A DNA stretch of 64,000 bases from Flavobacteriales bacterium. GTDB taxonomy: Bacteria; Bacteroidota; Bacteroidia; Flavobacteriales_E; Vicingaceae. Below are positions 53,599 to 60,172 of this stretch, one piece after another. The notes under the pieces were generated by a model, which saw nothing but the letters and a program-made list of their open reading frames with translations, was not told where the DNA came from and made no database searches. The DNA lies in contig PALM01000010.1 of assembly GCA_002706365.1 (NCBI GenBank), positions 1 to 64,000 on the forward strand. Direction: 5' to 3'. Each line of letters opens with the position of its first letter. The stretch's first letter is position 1. The translations under genes were made by a program, and so were the position numbers.

Positions 53599-53727
53599 CA
53601 AAGAAAAGCCCAATCTACAATTGTAGATTGGGCTTTTTGCTTTCATAGCGAGCCGACTTCAGTCGTGCGAAGCTATGGAAGCAAAAAGGCAACATTCGAG
53701 CAAAGCGAGAATGAGGCTTTTCTTTGT
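53598..53727. repeat. Nested inverted repeats after tRNA-Val(TAC)
   Basis: Outer arms: ACAAAGAAAAGCC (53598-53610, containing the tRNA 3' end) and GGCTTTTCTTTGT (53715-53727). Inside them lies the terminator, followed by a second palindrome: 53631-53649 is the near-exact reverse complement of 53672-53690 (GCTATGG...AAGGC). The same layout follows the second tRNA-Val. Confidence 0.8.
53604..53640 (+). terminator. Terminator after tRNA-Val(TAC)
   Basis: Perfect 17-bp palindrome AAAAGCCCAATCTACAA/TTGTAGATTGGGCTTTT followed by T. It is part of a larger set of nested inverted repeats (53598-53727). Confidence 0.85.
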
Positions 53728-53803
53728 TAGAACACCCCCCTTGAGATGGGCTCGTGAAGTATGAGCGAGCCAATCGGTTTTGCTACGCTTCGCTCCGAAG
53801 AGT

Positions 53804-53831
53804 CCGGATTCCAGAGTCCAGATTCCAGACT
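53804..53831. repeat. Heptamer array (4 x 7 bp)
   Basis: Units CCGGATT, CCAGAGT, CCAGATT, CCAGACT. Confidence 0.75.
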
Positions 53832-54102
53832 TGTCATTTGATTATTACAATCAGATCAGGGTGTTTGAATACGCATGTTTACTTAGAAAGCCTTTTACCT
53901 TACTTCTTATATATCTTTCTAGACTCTTGCAAGGGCTTTTCTTTGTTAGAACACCCTCTTGAGATGGGCGAATGCAATGAGCCAATCGAGTCTAGTTTGT
54001 TTTATTTGAAAGAGCGTAGCTCGAGCTATTGCTTGAGTGAGAGATAAAATGAAAAAAGACAAGCTTCGAGCGAAGTGAGAAGCGGGCTTTGCTTCGCAGA
54101 AG

Positions 54103-54130
54103 CCGGAGACCAGAGGCCGGAGACCGGACT
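54103..54130. repeat. Heptamer array (4 x 7 bp)
   Basis: Units CCGGAGA, CCAGAGG, CCGGAGA, CCGGACT. Confidence 0.75.
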
Positions 54131-54325
54131 TTTAATTTTTTGACTCAATCAAAAAAATGGAATTGAATAATCTCTCATTTTAGAATGCACTTCCCCCTAC
54201 AGTTCCTACGAATCATTCTAGACTCTAGGCTCTTCCCTAAAGGGCTTTTCTTTGTTCGGACACCCTTTCTGAGATGGCTGAGCAAAGCGAAGCAATCGAT
54301 TTTGCGACGCTGCGCTTCGCAGAAG

Positions 54326-54346
54326 CCGGAGTCCGGAATCCAGAAT
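54326..54346. repeat. Heptamer array (3 x 7 bp)
   Basis: Units CCGGAGT, CCGGAAT, CCAGAAT. Confidence 0.7.
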
Positions 54347-54431
54347 TAATTTCGGTCTAGCAGTTAAAGCAGAGTATTTGAATATTCATTTCTCTTAGAA
54401 AGCACTATCATCTTTGCTTTCTATAAATAAG

Positions 54432-54459
54432 TCTAGAATCTAGGCTCTAGACTCTAGGC
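54432..54459. repeat. Heptamer array (4 x 7 bp)
   Basis: Units TCTAGAA, TCTAGGC, TCTAGAC, TCTAGGC. A two-unit version (TCTAGAC, TCTAGGC) is at 54217-54230. Confidence 0.75.
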
Positions 54460-54600
54460 TCTTCCCTAAAGGGCTTTTCTTTGTTCGGGCACTTTTCTGA
54501 GATCGCAGAAGGCAATCTCAGAAGTTTAAAGTTGGAAGTGCACTAAAGTGCCTAAAGTTTTCATTCTAATTAAAATTGATCTTTGCTAATAATAATCCCA

Positions 54601-54628
54601 TTTCAGATTTCTGATTTCAGATCTCAGA
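54601..54628. repeat. Heptamer array (4 x 7 bp)
   Basis: Units TTTCAGA, TTTCTGA, TTTCAGA, TCTCAGA, about 40 bp before the second tRNA-Val; it may overlap that gene's promoter region. Confidence 0.7.
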
Positions 54629-54669
54629 TTTGCTTTGCTATTTTTTTACTTTTACGCAACTCATTAAAT

Positions 54670-54744
54670 GAGGCATTAGCTCAGTTGGTTCAGAGCACTA
54701 CCTTGACAGGGTAGGGGTCACTGGTTCGAATCCAGTATGCCTCA
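54670..54744 (+). tRNA. tRNA-Val (anticodon GAC)
   Basis: 75-nt cloverleaf: acceptor GAGGCAT/ATGCCTC, D arm GCTCAGTTGGTTCAGAGC, anticodon stem CTACC/GGTAG with loop TTGACAG (anticodon GAC reads GUC/GUU), T arm GTTCGAATC. Discriminator A at 54744; CCA not encoded. Confidence 0.95.
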
Positions 54745-54863
54745 CAAGCTAAAAGCATCGTCGTAGCGATGCTTTTATAGTTTAGAGCGCGAGAGAAGCA
54801 AAGCTTCATCGAGCGGGATAAACTATAAAAGTAAATTTTGCGCAGCAAAATGCTTTTAGCTTG
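54745..54863. repeat. Nested inverted repeats after tRNA-Val(GAC)
   Basis: Outer arms CAAGCTAAAAGCA (54745-54757) and TGCTTTTAGCTTG (54851-54863), a perfect 13-bp match. Inner arms TTTTATAGTTTA (54773-54784) and TAAACTATAAAA (54819-54830), a perfect 12-bp match. Same architecture as after the first tRNA-Val. Confidence 0.8.
54750..54780 (+). terminator. Terminator after tRNA-Val(GAC)
   Basis: Stem TAAAAGCATCG/CGATGCTTTTA, 11 bp, with a TCGTAG loop. It sits inside nested inverted repeats. Confidence 0.8.
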
Positions 54864-54959
54864 GGTACAAGAGGCCCTTATCAGGATGGACGAGCATAGC
54901 GAGTCAACCCAAAGAGTGCACCTAGAGTAATTGAAGTGTTATTATTCTTCTTCCTCTGT

Positions 54960-55015
54960 ACTCCCCACTACCATCTCCATACTCCCTACTCCCCCCTCCC
55001 TCCTCCATTCCCCAT
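54960..55015. repeat. Heptamer array (8 x 7 bp), pyrimidine-rich
   Basis: Units ACTCCCC, ACTACCA, TCTCCAT, ACTCCCT, ACTCCCC, CCTCCCT, CCTCCAT, TCCCCAT. It ends 45 bases before the ATG of the next gene. Confidence 0.7.
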
Positions 55016-55060
55016 TATTCAGTATTTTTCCTTCTTTATTCCAACTACTAACTGAATAAA

Positions 55061-55834
55061 ATGAAATATTTACTAGCCGCTTTATTTCTACTAGTTTCTA
55101 GCTCCATTTTTTCCCAAGCACTCGACAAAGAAGAAATGGTAGCACAAAGGAGGTCTTCCTTCTTGCAAAACAGACTGAGCTTTAATATTGGGCTAGCTAA
55201 TCCAACAGGCGACTTTGCATCCACGAATATTCTAGATATAAACTCGGGATTTGCTGGTCCTGGACTGGTGATCAAAGCTAACTACGGATATATGGTCAAT
55301 AAGAATTTCGGTTTCACCTTCGACTTCACCAATGCAAACTTCCCTGTTGAAAGTGAAGAGATCGAAGAGTTGACGAAGAATCTATATTCTGGTTTTGCCA
55401 CAGATTTGGTTTATAATGTGGAGAATTACAATTTGAGCCAATTGACCTTTGGATTCATACTTTCAATTGGAAATAGCACCAAGTTCTACATCAATCCAGT
55501 AGTTGGCTATTCCAGTTTTCGATTTGCAGAGGAAAATATCAGCGGCGTTTATACCCAAAACAATATTGGAGCTCCAGTTGGGGCAAGTTTTTCTGAAAGG
55601 GTAGTGGGCGATAATGATGAAGACGTATTCATCGCATTAAATGCAGGAATGGATGTTCCAGTTTCAGGCAATACTTATGTAAACTTCAATTTCCAGTATT
55701 ATTCCACCGACTATGATTTTGATGGATATCTCAATTATAGTGATAGCCAGGGAAATTCTGGACAAATTGGCTACTCCTTCGGGCAGGATGTGGCTGCATT
55801 TCATTTGGGGATTGGATTGGCGCATTATTTTTGA
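55061..55834 (+). CDS. Outer-membrane beta-barrel protein
   Basis: 257 residues with a signal peptide (LLAALFLLVSSSIFSQ). Strands such as LSFNIGLANPTGDF, GPGLVIKANYGYMVNKNFGFTFDFTNANF, LTFGFILSIGNSTKFYINPVVGYSSF, VFIALNAGMDVPVSGNTYVNFNFQYYSTDY and AFHLGIGLAHYF (terminal Phe) fit an eight-or-more-stranded barrel. Function is unknown. The upstream pyrimidine heptamer array lies in its promoter region. Confidence 0.82.
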   Translation: MKYLLAALFLLVSSSIFSQALDKEEMVAQRRSSFLQNRLSFNIGLANPTGDFASTNILDINSGFAGPGLVIKANYGYMVNKNFGFTFDFTNANFPVESEEIEELTKNLYSGFATDLVYNVENYNLSQLTFGFILSIGNSTKFYINPVVGYSSFRFAEENISGVYTQNNIGAPVGASFSERVVGDNDEDVFIALNAGMDVPVSGNTYVNFNFQYYSTDYDFDGYLNYSDSQGNSGQIGYSFGQDVAAFHLGIGLAHYF

Positions 55835-55897
55835 GGAAGATAAAAGATTATAGAGAAAAGAAAAAAGACGGTATACTATTCAAAGATAGCCTAGTAG

Positions 55898-55932
55898 TCT
55901 TTGCTCTAATGTCTATTCTCTTTGCTCTCTCG
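55898..55932. repeat. Heptamer array (5 x 7 bp)
   Basis: Units TCTTTGC, TCTAATG, TCTATTC, TCTTTGC, TCTCTCG, between the barrel gene and the channel gene. Confidence 0.65.
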
Positions 55933-55993
55933 AAAGAATCCCTTTGTTTCCTAAAATCTAATTTTATTATCTTCATCCCTTCCACTGGGAAAA

Positions 55994-57664
55994 ATGAAGG
56001 CTGCTACCGTTTTATATAAGGTCAAGATAATAGATGAAGAGATCGTTTTAGAGAACGGTCTTAAGCATTCAAAAACTGCGGTGATCGAGAAGTGGAAGAA
56101 CAATCATCAGCTTGCCAGCCGGAAGTTTGGAGCACCAGACTTGGAAGAGATCTACAAGAAGATCGAGAAAAAGGAAGAGATCAATCTCGACTTCTGTTAT
56201 CTAAAGGACTTTTCCCTTTCCGATTATAGACTTAAGCACAATTTATCAGAAACCGAGGAAATTGAAATTCTTTCATTCTCGGCCGCCAATGCATTCTTTG
56301 ATTCCATCTTTGGCACTGATTTCTCTTATTCGCATTTTGTAGGTGATCCTCCATCTTTTGCATATGCCACTTTTGATCAGGGAAATATAAATTTTGGTCA
56401 TTGCAGATGTAAAACGAGTTTCAATTTCAATCGTTCAGAGTTTCATGTGGATGAATTGAGTTTTCGATTTGCCGAGTTCGAAGGAGCCGAGATCCGCTTT
56501 TCTTCAAGCTTGCTAGATTGCGAAAACATCCTATTTGTCAATACCAATTTTGTAGATGGCAAAGTATCCTTTCGTCAGACCGACTTTGAATACAGCAATG
56601 TGAATTTTCAATATGCGCGATTCGACAAAGCAGATCTATCCTTTGATAAGGCAATATTCAAAGGAGATCATATCGATTTTCGCAAAGTGGAGTTTGGAGA
56701 TGGAAGAAAGGTCTTTCGCAGAGTAGATTTTGGCGATGGTAATGTAAATTTCAATGAAGCGGAATTCAAAGAAGCGAAGATCAACTTCCGAAATGCCCGT
56801 TTTGGTGAAGGTTACAACACTTTGGAAAATGTGGATTTCGGACCAAATCATGTGCAGTTCGATGGTTTGGTCTGCAGAGAAGGCTACCTTTCATTCAAAG
56901 GATCTGTTTGTAAGACCATTTCCTTTGTCGATTCGAGACTCTACGGCCACTGCGATTTCAGGATCAAAAAAGGGCAACTACTCGATTTTTCACATTCCAT
57001 TTTCAAAGACATCCTCGATTTTCAGGCCGGTGAAGAAGAAGTAGATCTACAGACATTAAAGATCGAAGGAGTAAAGAATCTGGGCAAGATCTTTATCTCT
57101 TGGGAAAACAACAATGTGTATAAGCTTCTCACCTCTCAAAAAGGCACCAGCCTTGAAAGCAAAGCCAAACAGTTCAACCTCTTAAAAGTGAGCTATAATT
57201 CCAATGGGGAATATGCCTATGAAGACAAAGCATATGTGGCCTTTAAGCTTTTTGAGATGAAGCACAATTATGTGAAGTCGTCTAGAAAGAACTTCATTGG
57301 TAAAATAAGAGGATCCTTGGTATATGCCTTCCATTGGTTGGTCTTTTACAAGGCCGGATTATTTGCCACTGCCCCTCTTAGGGTATTTATCAGCATGTTG
57401 GCAGTGATCACTTTTTTCGCTTCAATTTATATCATCCTACCTCATTTCGCCAATGCTGATATACTCTCCTCTGTAGGTGGAAATGAAGGTCTGAGCATGG
57501 TACAAAAGTCGTTCTATCACAGCGCTATAACCTTTTTTACCATTGGATATGGCGACTTCTATCCTTCAGGACATATCAGATGGATATCTTCTGTAGAAGG
57601 ATGGGCAGGAGTATTTCTGATGTCCTATTTTACTGTGGCCTTTGTGCGAAAGATCCTAAGATAA
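55994..57664 (+). CDS. Beta-helix protein fused to a two-helix potassium channel
   Basis: 556 residues. Residues ~100-330 are pentapeptide-like solenoid repeats with a period of about 11-12 residues (xxFxxAxFxxx; e.g. VNFQYARFDKAD, LSFDKAIFKGDH, VNFNEAEFKEAK, INFRNARFGEGY). The C-terminus is an Ion_trans_2 pore: helix APLRVFISMLAVITFFASIYIIL, then the selectivity filter TFFTIGYGDFYP and helix GWAGVFLMSYFTVAFV. The TIGYGD filter marks a potassium channel. The solenoid is presumably cytoplasmic and could gate or assemble it. The stop codon abuts the convergent antiporter gene. Confidence 0.88.
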   Translation: MKAATVLYKVKIIDEEIVLENGLKHSKTAVIEKWKNNHQLASRKFGAPDLEEIYKKIEKKEEINLDFCYLKDFSLSDYRLKHNLSETEEIEILSFSAANAFFDSIFGTDFSYSHFVGDPPSFAYATFDQGNINFGHCRCKTSFNFNRSEFHVDELSFRFAEFEGAEIRFSSSLLDCENILFVNTNFVDGKVSFRQTDFEYSNVNFQYARFDKADLSFDKAIFKGDHIDFRKVEFGDGRKVFRRVDFGDGNVNFNEAEFKEAKINFRNARFGEGYNTLENVDFGPNHVQFDGLVCREGYLSFKGSVCKTISFVDSRLYGHCDFRIKKGQLLDFSHSIFKDILDFQAGEEEVDLQTLKIEGVKNLGKIFISWENNNVYKLLTSQKGTSLESKAKQFNLLKVSYNSNGEYAYEDKAYVAFKLFEMKHNYVKSSRKNFIGKIRGSLVYAFHWLVFYKAGLFATAPLRVFISMLAVITFFASIYIILPHFANADILSSVGGNEGLSMVQKSFYHSAITFFTIGYGDFYPSGHIRWISSVEGWAGVFLMSYFTVAFVRKILR

Positions 57665-59992
57665 TTACCTAATATCCTTAGGAACCTCATCTATCTCGAT
57701 TGATGGAGGATTCTTCTGAAGCATTTTATATCGATCATCGATTGCATTCATCATTCTAGCGGCCTCACCGGCATCAATTCTACCTCTTTTTTGAAGTCGT
57801 TCAATTGTTTTAACCTCATAATTCAGTACCGATCGAATTGCCTGAGTTGTAGATACAGCTGAATATACGCCCGGATAGTTCTTTCTGAGGTTACGCAAGA
57901 AGGTTTGTCCCTCGATACGATTCTCATTGATCTCACTTTCGATCAACTCAATAGATTTAGCATCTTCCTTGCCTGAACGCTGCAAACTTTCTACAAGTTT
58001 CAGTGCCTCTTCTTGAGCAACTACAAAACTCACTGCACAGTCATAGCTCAACATCATTCTATCCAAATAGTAGTCCTTCGCAATTTTTCCTATCAAAGGC
58101 CAACGAGAGATCTTACTCAAAGTGGCTGGTATCTTCCAACTTTCCTCTAAATCTTTTCTATGACTCAGCGGTTCATTTCCACCTTGATCCAACAATTGTG
58201 ATATATTATCGCTGAGCACTTTCACTCCATTCGGCCCAAGCATTCCATCTTTGAACTGATGCCAATAACTACTTTTCTCAGCCTCTAAAAAGCGTTTTCT
58301 TAGTTCAGCTATTGCTTCAGTACTCTTCACGCCTTCAATCTCAGCTGAAGCTTCTTTCTCAGGTACGAATTTGCTTACTTCAGCCCAATCAGATTTGCGA
58401 ATGAATCGATCTTCCTTCAAACGTTCTATCTGGTTAAGGGTGCTCTCATGAAGGTATTCACGAGCATTATCGAGCATAACCGCTTTAGCAGGAGAAACTT
58501 TAGTAAGGCCAAGTCCTTTCACTATATACTTTACAGTAGATGCATTAATCAGAAGGGTTAATGTCACAATACCAGCTGTGAAGAAAAGGAACTGGTCTTT
58601 TATCTCTGCCGAGATATATTGATCATCCACCCCTGCAACGATCAATGCCAGAGCTAATCCAATAGCACCTCTAAGTGCTCCATACCATACCACTATCGCA
58701 TCTTTCTTTGGCAAGCCATAGCCGGCATTCCGCATAAAAGGATAGAAAATAGCGATCACAATAGCTCTAACGACATGGATTCCGATATAGAATATACCCA
58801 ATAGTAAGAAGTCGTTGACTTCAAAAACTGATCGTTCTGCAACAACTATCCCCACGATCAAAAAGATCAAGCAATTCGCTATGAAGCCGGCAAGCTCCCA
58901 GAATTCATGCATGAAGTGTTCAACTTGCGGACTAATTCTCGAGCGCCCTACTCCACCAATTATCAATCCCAAAGCCACTAATCCCAACACTCCTGACACA
59001 TGGAAAGTATGTTCTGCCAGATAAAATGTTAGATAGGCGGCTGCAATTACCAGACTTGTCTCAACCAAAGCATCGTTGAATACATTCTTCACCCACCATA
59101 TTACAAGATAACCGGCAATCACTCCAATCAACAAACCTCCAAAAGCAACTCTAAAGAATTCGAGGATTGGACTACCATCCGTTGCTTGTCCGGTAATACT
59201 CAAAAAGAAAACCATAAATAATACAATGGCGGTCCCATCATTCAATAATGACTCACCTTCTATTAGCGTACCTAATTTTTTACTTGCTCCAAGTTCTTTA
59301 AGCAAGGCCACAACAGCCACTGGGTCTGTAGCACTTACAATAGCACCGAACATCAAAGCCAAAGACCAATTCCAGTTCTCTAGGCCAATTCCCGCATAAT
59401 TCAAGCCCATTGCCAAAGCACCGGTAAGTCCTAATGCTAATAAGATCCCAGGAACCGCGAGGATGATTGCATTTGTAGACGACTTCTTGAATGTATGGAG
59501 GTCCATAGCATAGGATGCTTCGAAGATCAAGATGGGTAAAAAGATGAACAGCAATAAATGAGGATCTATATGCGCTGCGAAGTTTATTGAATTACTCAAG
59601 TTCTCCAGACTAAACTCTAAGCTTCCTATACTCAATTCATCAAGAAAGCCGAGCCTATTGGCCAATCCTAGGATAATTCCAATGATCAGCAGCAGTACTG
59701 TAAATGGGAATGGTGTCTTATTGAGAAAATGTCTTGTGGCTACCCCGATGAAAATTGCCAAAATGATAAATAGCAATGGGGCTGTATCTGTATGATGTTC
59801 TTCATCATCATGAGCTTCTCCATGTTCTGATGAACTATGAGCTTGCTGCTCCACAACTACTTCTTCATTTTGAGGTTCAGAAAAGGTGGGCTTTGCTTTC
59901 AATTCAACCGATTGGATGGCAAATGAGAACAAAAAGAAACAACTCAAAAGAGTTGTTGACCTAAAAAACAGTTGGGATGATTTATAGAGCAT
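57665..59992 (-). CDS. CPA1-family sodium/proton antiporter (NhaP-like)
   Basis: 775 residues. An N-terminal signal-like helix is followed by a hydrophilic His/Asp/Glu-rich segment (SSSEHGEAHDDEEHHTD, residues ~50-70) and 12-13 transmembrane helices. The exchanger signature is MFGAIVSATDPVAVVALLKELGASKKLGTLIEGESLLNDGTAIVLF, with the conserved Asp pair region. A long cytoplasmic C-terminal tail (~250 residues) is helical. It exchanges sodium for protons and is the second antiporter in the window after NhaD. Start 59992 places the hydrophobic helix at the N-terminus. Confidence 0.92.
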   Translation of the reverse strand: MLYKSSQLFFRSTTLLSCFFLFSFAIQSVELKAKPTFSEPQNEEVVVEQQAHSSSEHGEAHDDEEHHTDTAPLLFIILAIFIGVATRHFLNKTPFPFTVLLLIIGIILGLANRLGFLDELSIGSLEFSLENLSNSINFAAHIDPHLLLFIFLPILIFEASYAMDLHTFKKSSTNAIILAVPGILLALGLTGALAMGLNYAGIGLENWNWSLALMFGAIVSATDPVAVVALLKELGASKKLGTLIEGESLLNDGTAIVLFMVFFLSITGQATDGSPILEFFRVAFGGLLIGVIAGYLVIWWVKNVFNDALVETSLVIAAAYLTFYLAEHTFHVSGVLGLVALGLIIGGVGRSRISPQVEHFMHEFWELAGFIANCLIFLIVGIVVAERSVFEVNDFLLLGIFYIGIHVVRAIVIAIFYPFMRNAGYGLPKKDAIVVWYGALRGAIGLALALIVAGVDDQYISAEIKDQFLFFTAGIVTLTLLINASTVKYIVKGLGLTKVSPAKAVMLDNAREYLHESTLNQIERLKEDRFIRKSDWAEVSKFVPEKEASAEIEGVKSTEAIAELRKRFLEAEKSSYWHQFKDGMLGPNGVKVLSDNISQLLDQGGNEPLSHRKDLEESWKIPATLSKISRWPLIGKIAKDYYLDRMMLSYDCAVSFVVAQEEALKLVESLQRSGKEDAKSIELIESEINENRIEGQTFLRNLRKNYPGVYSAVSTTQAIRSVLNYEVKTIERLQKRGRIDAGEAARMMNAIDDRYKMLQKNPPSIEIDEVPKDIR

Positions 59993-60113
59993 CGATTGAA
60001 TGGACTAGTTTATTGCCCACTAATATAGAAATAGATTTGATTTTAGCCCAACTATAAATTTTTGCCGACTAAATGCTTAAAATTTCCGCCCAAATATGAA
60101 CTATTAACAATTT

Positions 60114-60147
60114 TTTGCTTTAGAACTAATAAAAAATTATACATTTG
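60114..60147 (+). promoter_or_regulatory. Promoter of the large T9SS-sorted protein gene
   Basis: TTTG at 60114-60117, 22-base spacer, TACATTTG at 60140-60147; the ATG is at 60173. Confidence 0.6.
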
Positions 60148-60172
60148 ATAGTATACACTTAACCATTTTATT

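Larger units (their letters stand above)
53715..54545 (+). repeat. Four-copy degenerate tandem repeat (215-310 bp units) between the tRNA-Val genes
   Basis: Each unit begins with GGGCTTTTCTTTGTT (starts near 53715, 53931, 54239 and 54469) followed by a variant of CACCC...TTGAGATGGG. Further shared blocks are GAGCCAATCG, CTTCGCAGAAGCCGGAG, TTTGAATA...CTTAGAAAGC and CTAGACTCT. The third and fourth copies start after CTAGGCTCTTCCCTAAA. Copies are imperfect and the fourth is partial. No coding capacity is apparent. Confidence 0.75.
54745..55060. other. 316-bp intergenic region after the second tRNA-Val
   Basis: Holds the nested inverted repeats, a CAGGATGG...GCGAGTCAACCC tail resembling the tail after the first tRNA, and the long pyrimidine heptamer array before the next gene. 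No gene seen. Confidence 0.6.

Noticed and set aside
53506-54047. ORFs of 74 and 97 codons across the tRNA-Val and its repeats
   Set aside because: They translate a tRNA and palindromic repeats; codons are incidental.
55831-56019. 62-codon ORF before the channel gene
   Set aside because: It is formed by the heptamer array and overlaps the true start of the channel gene out of frame.
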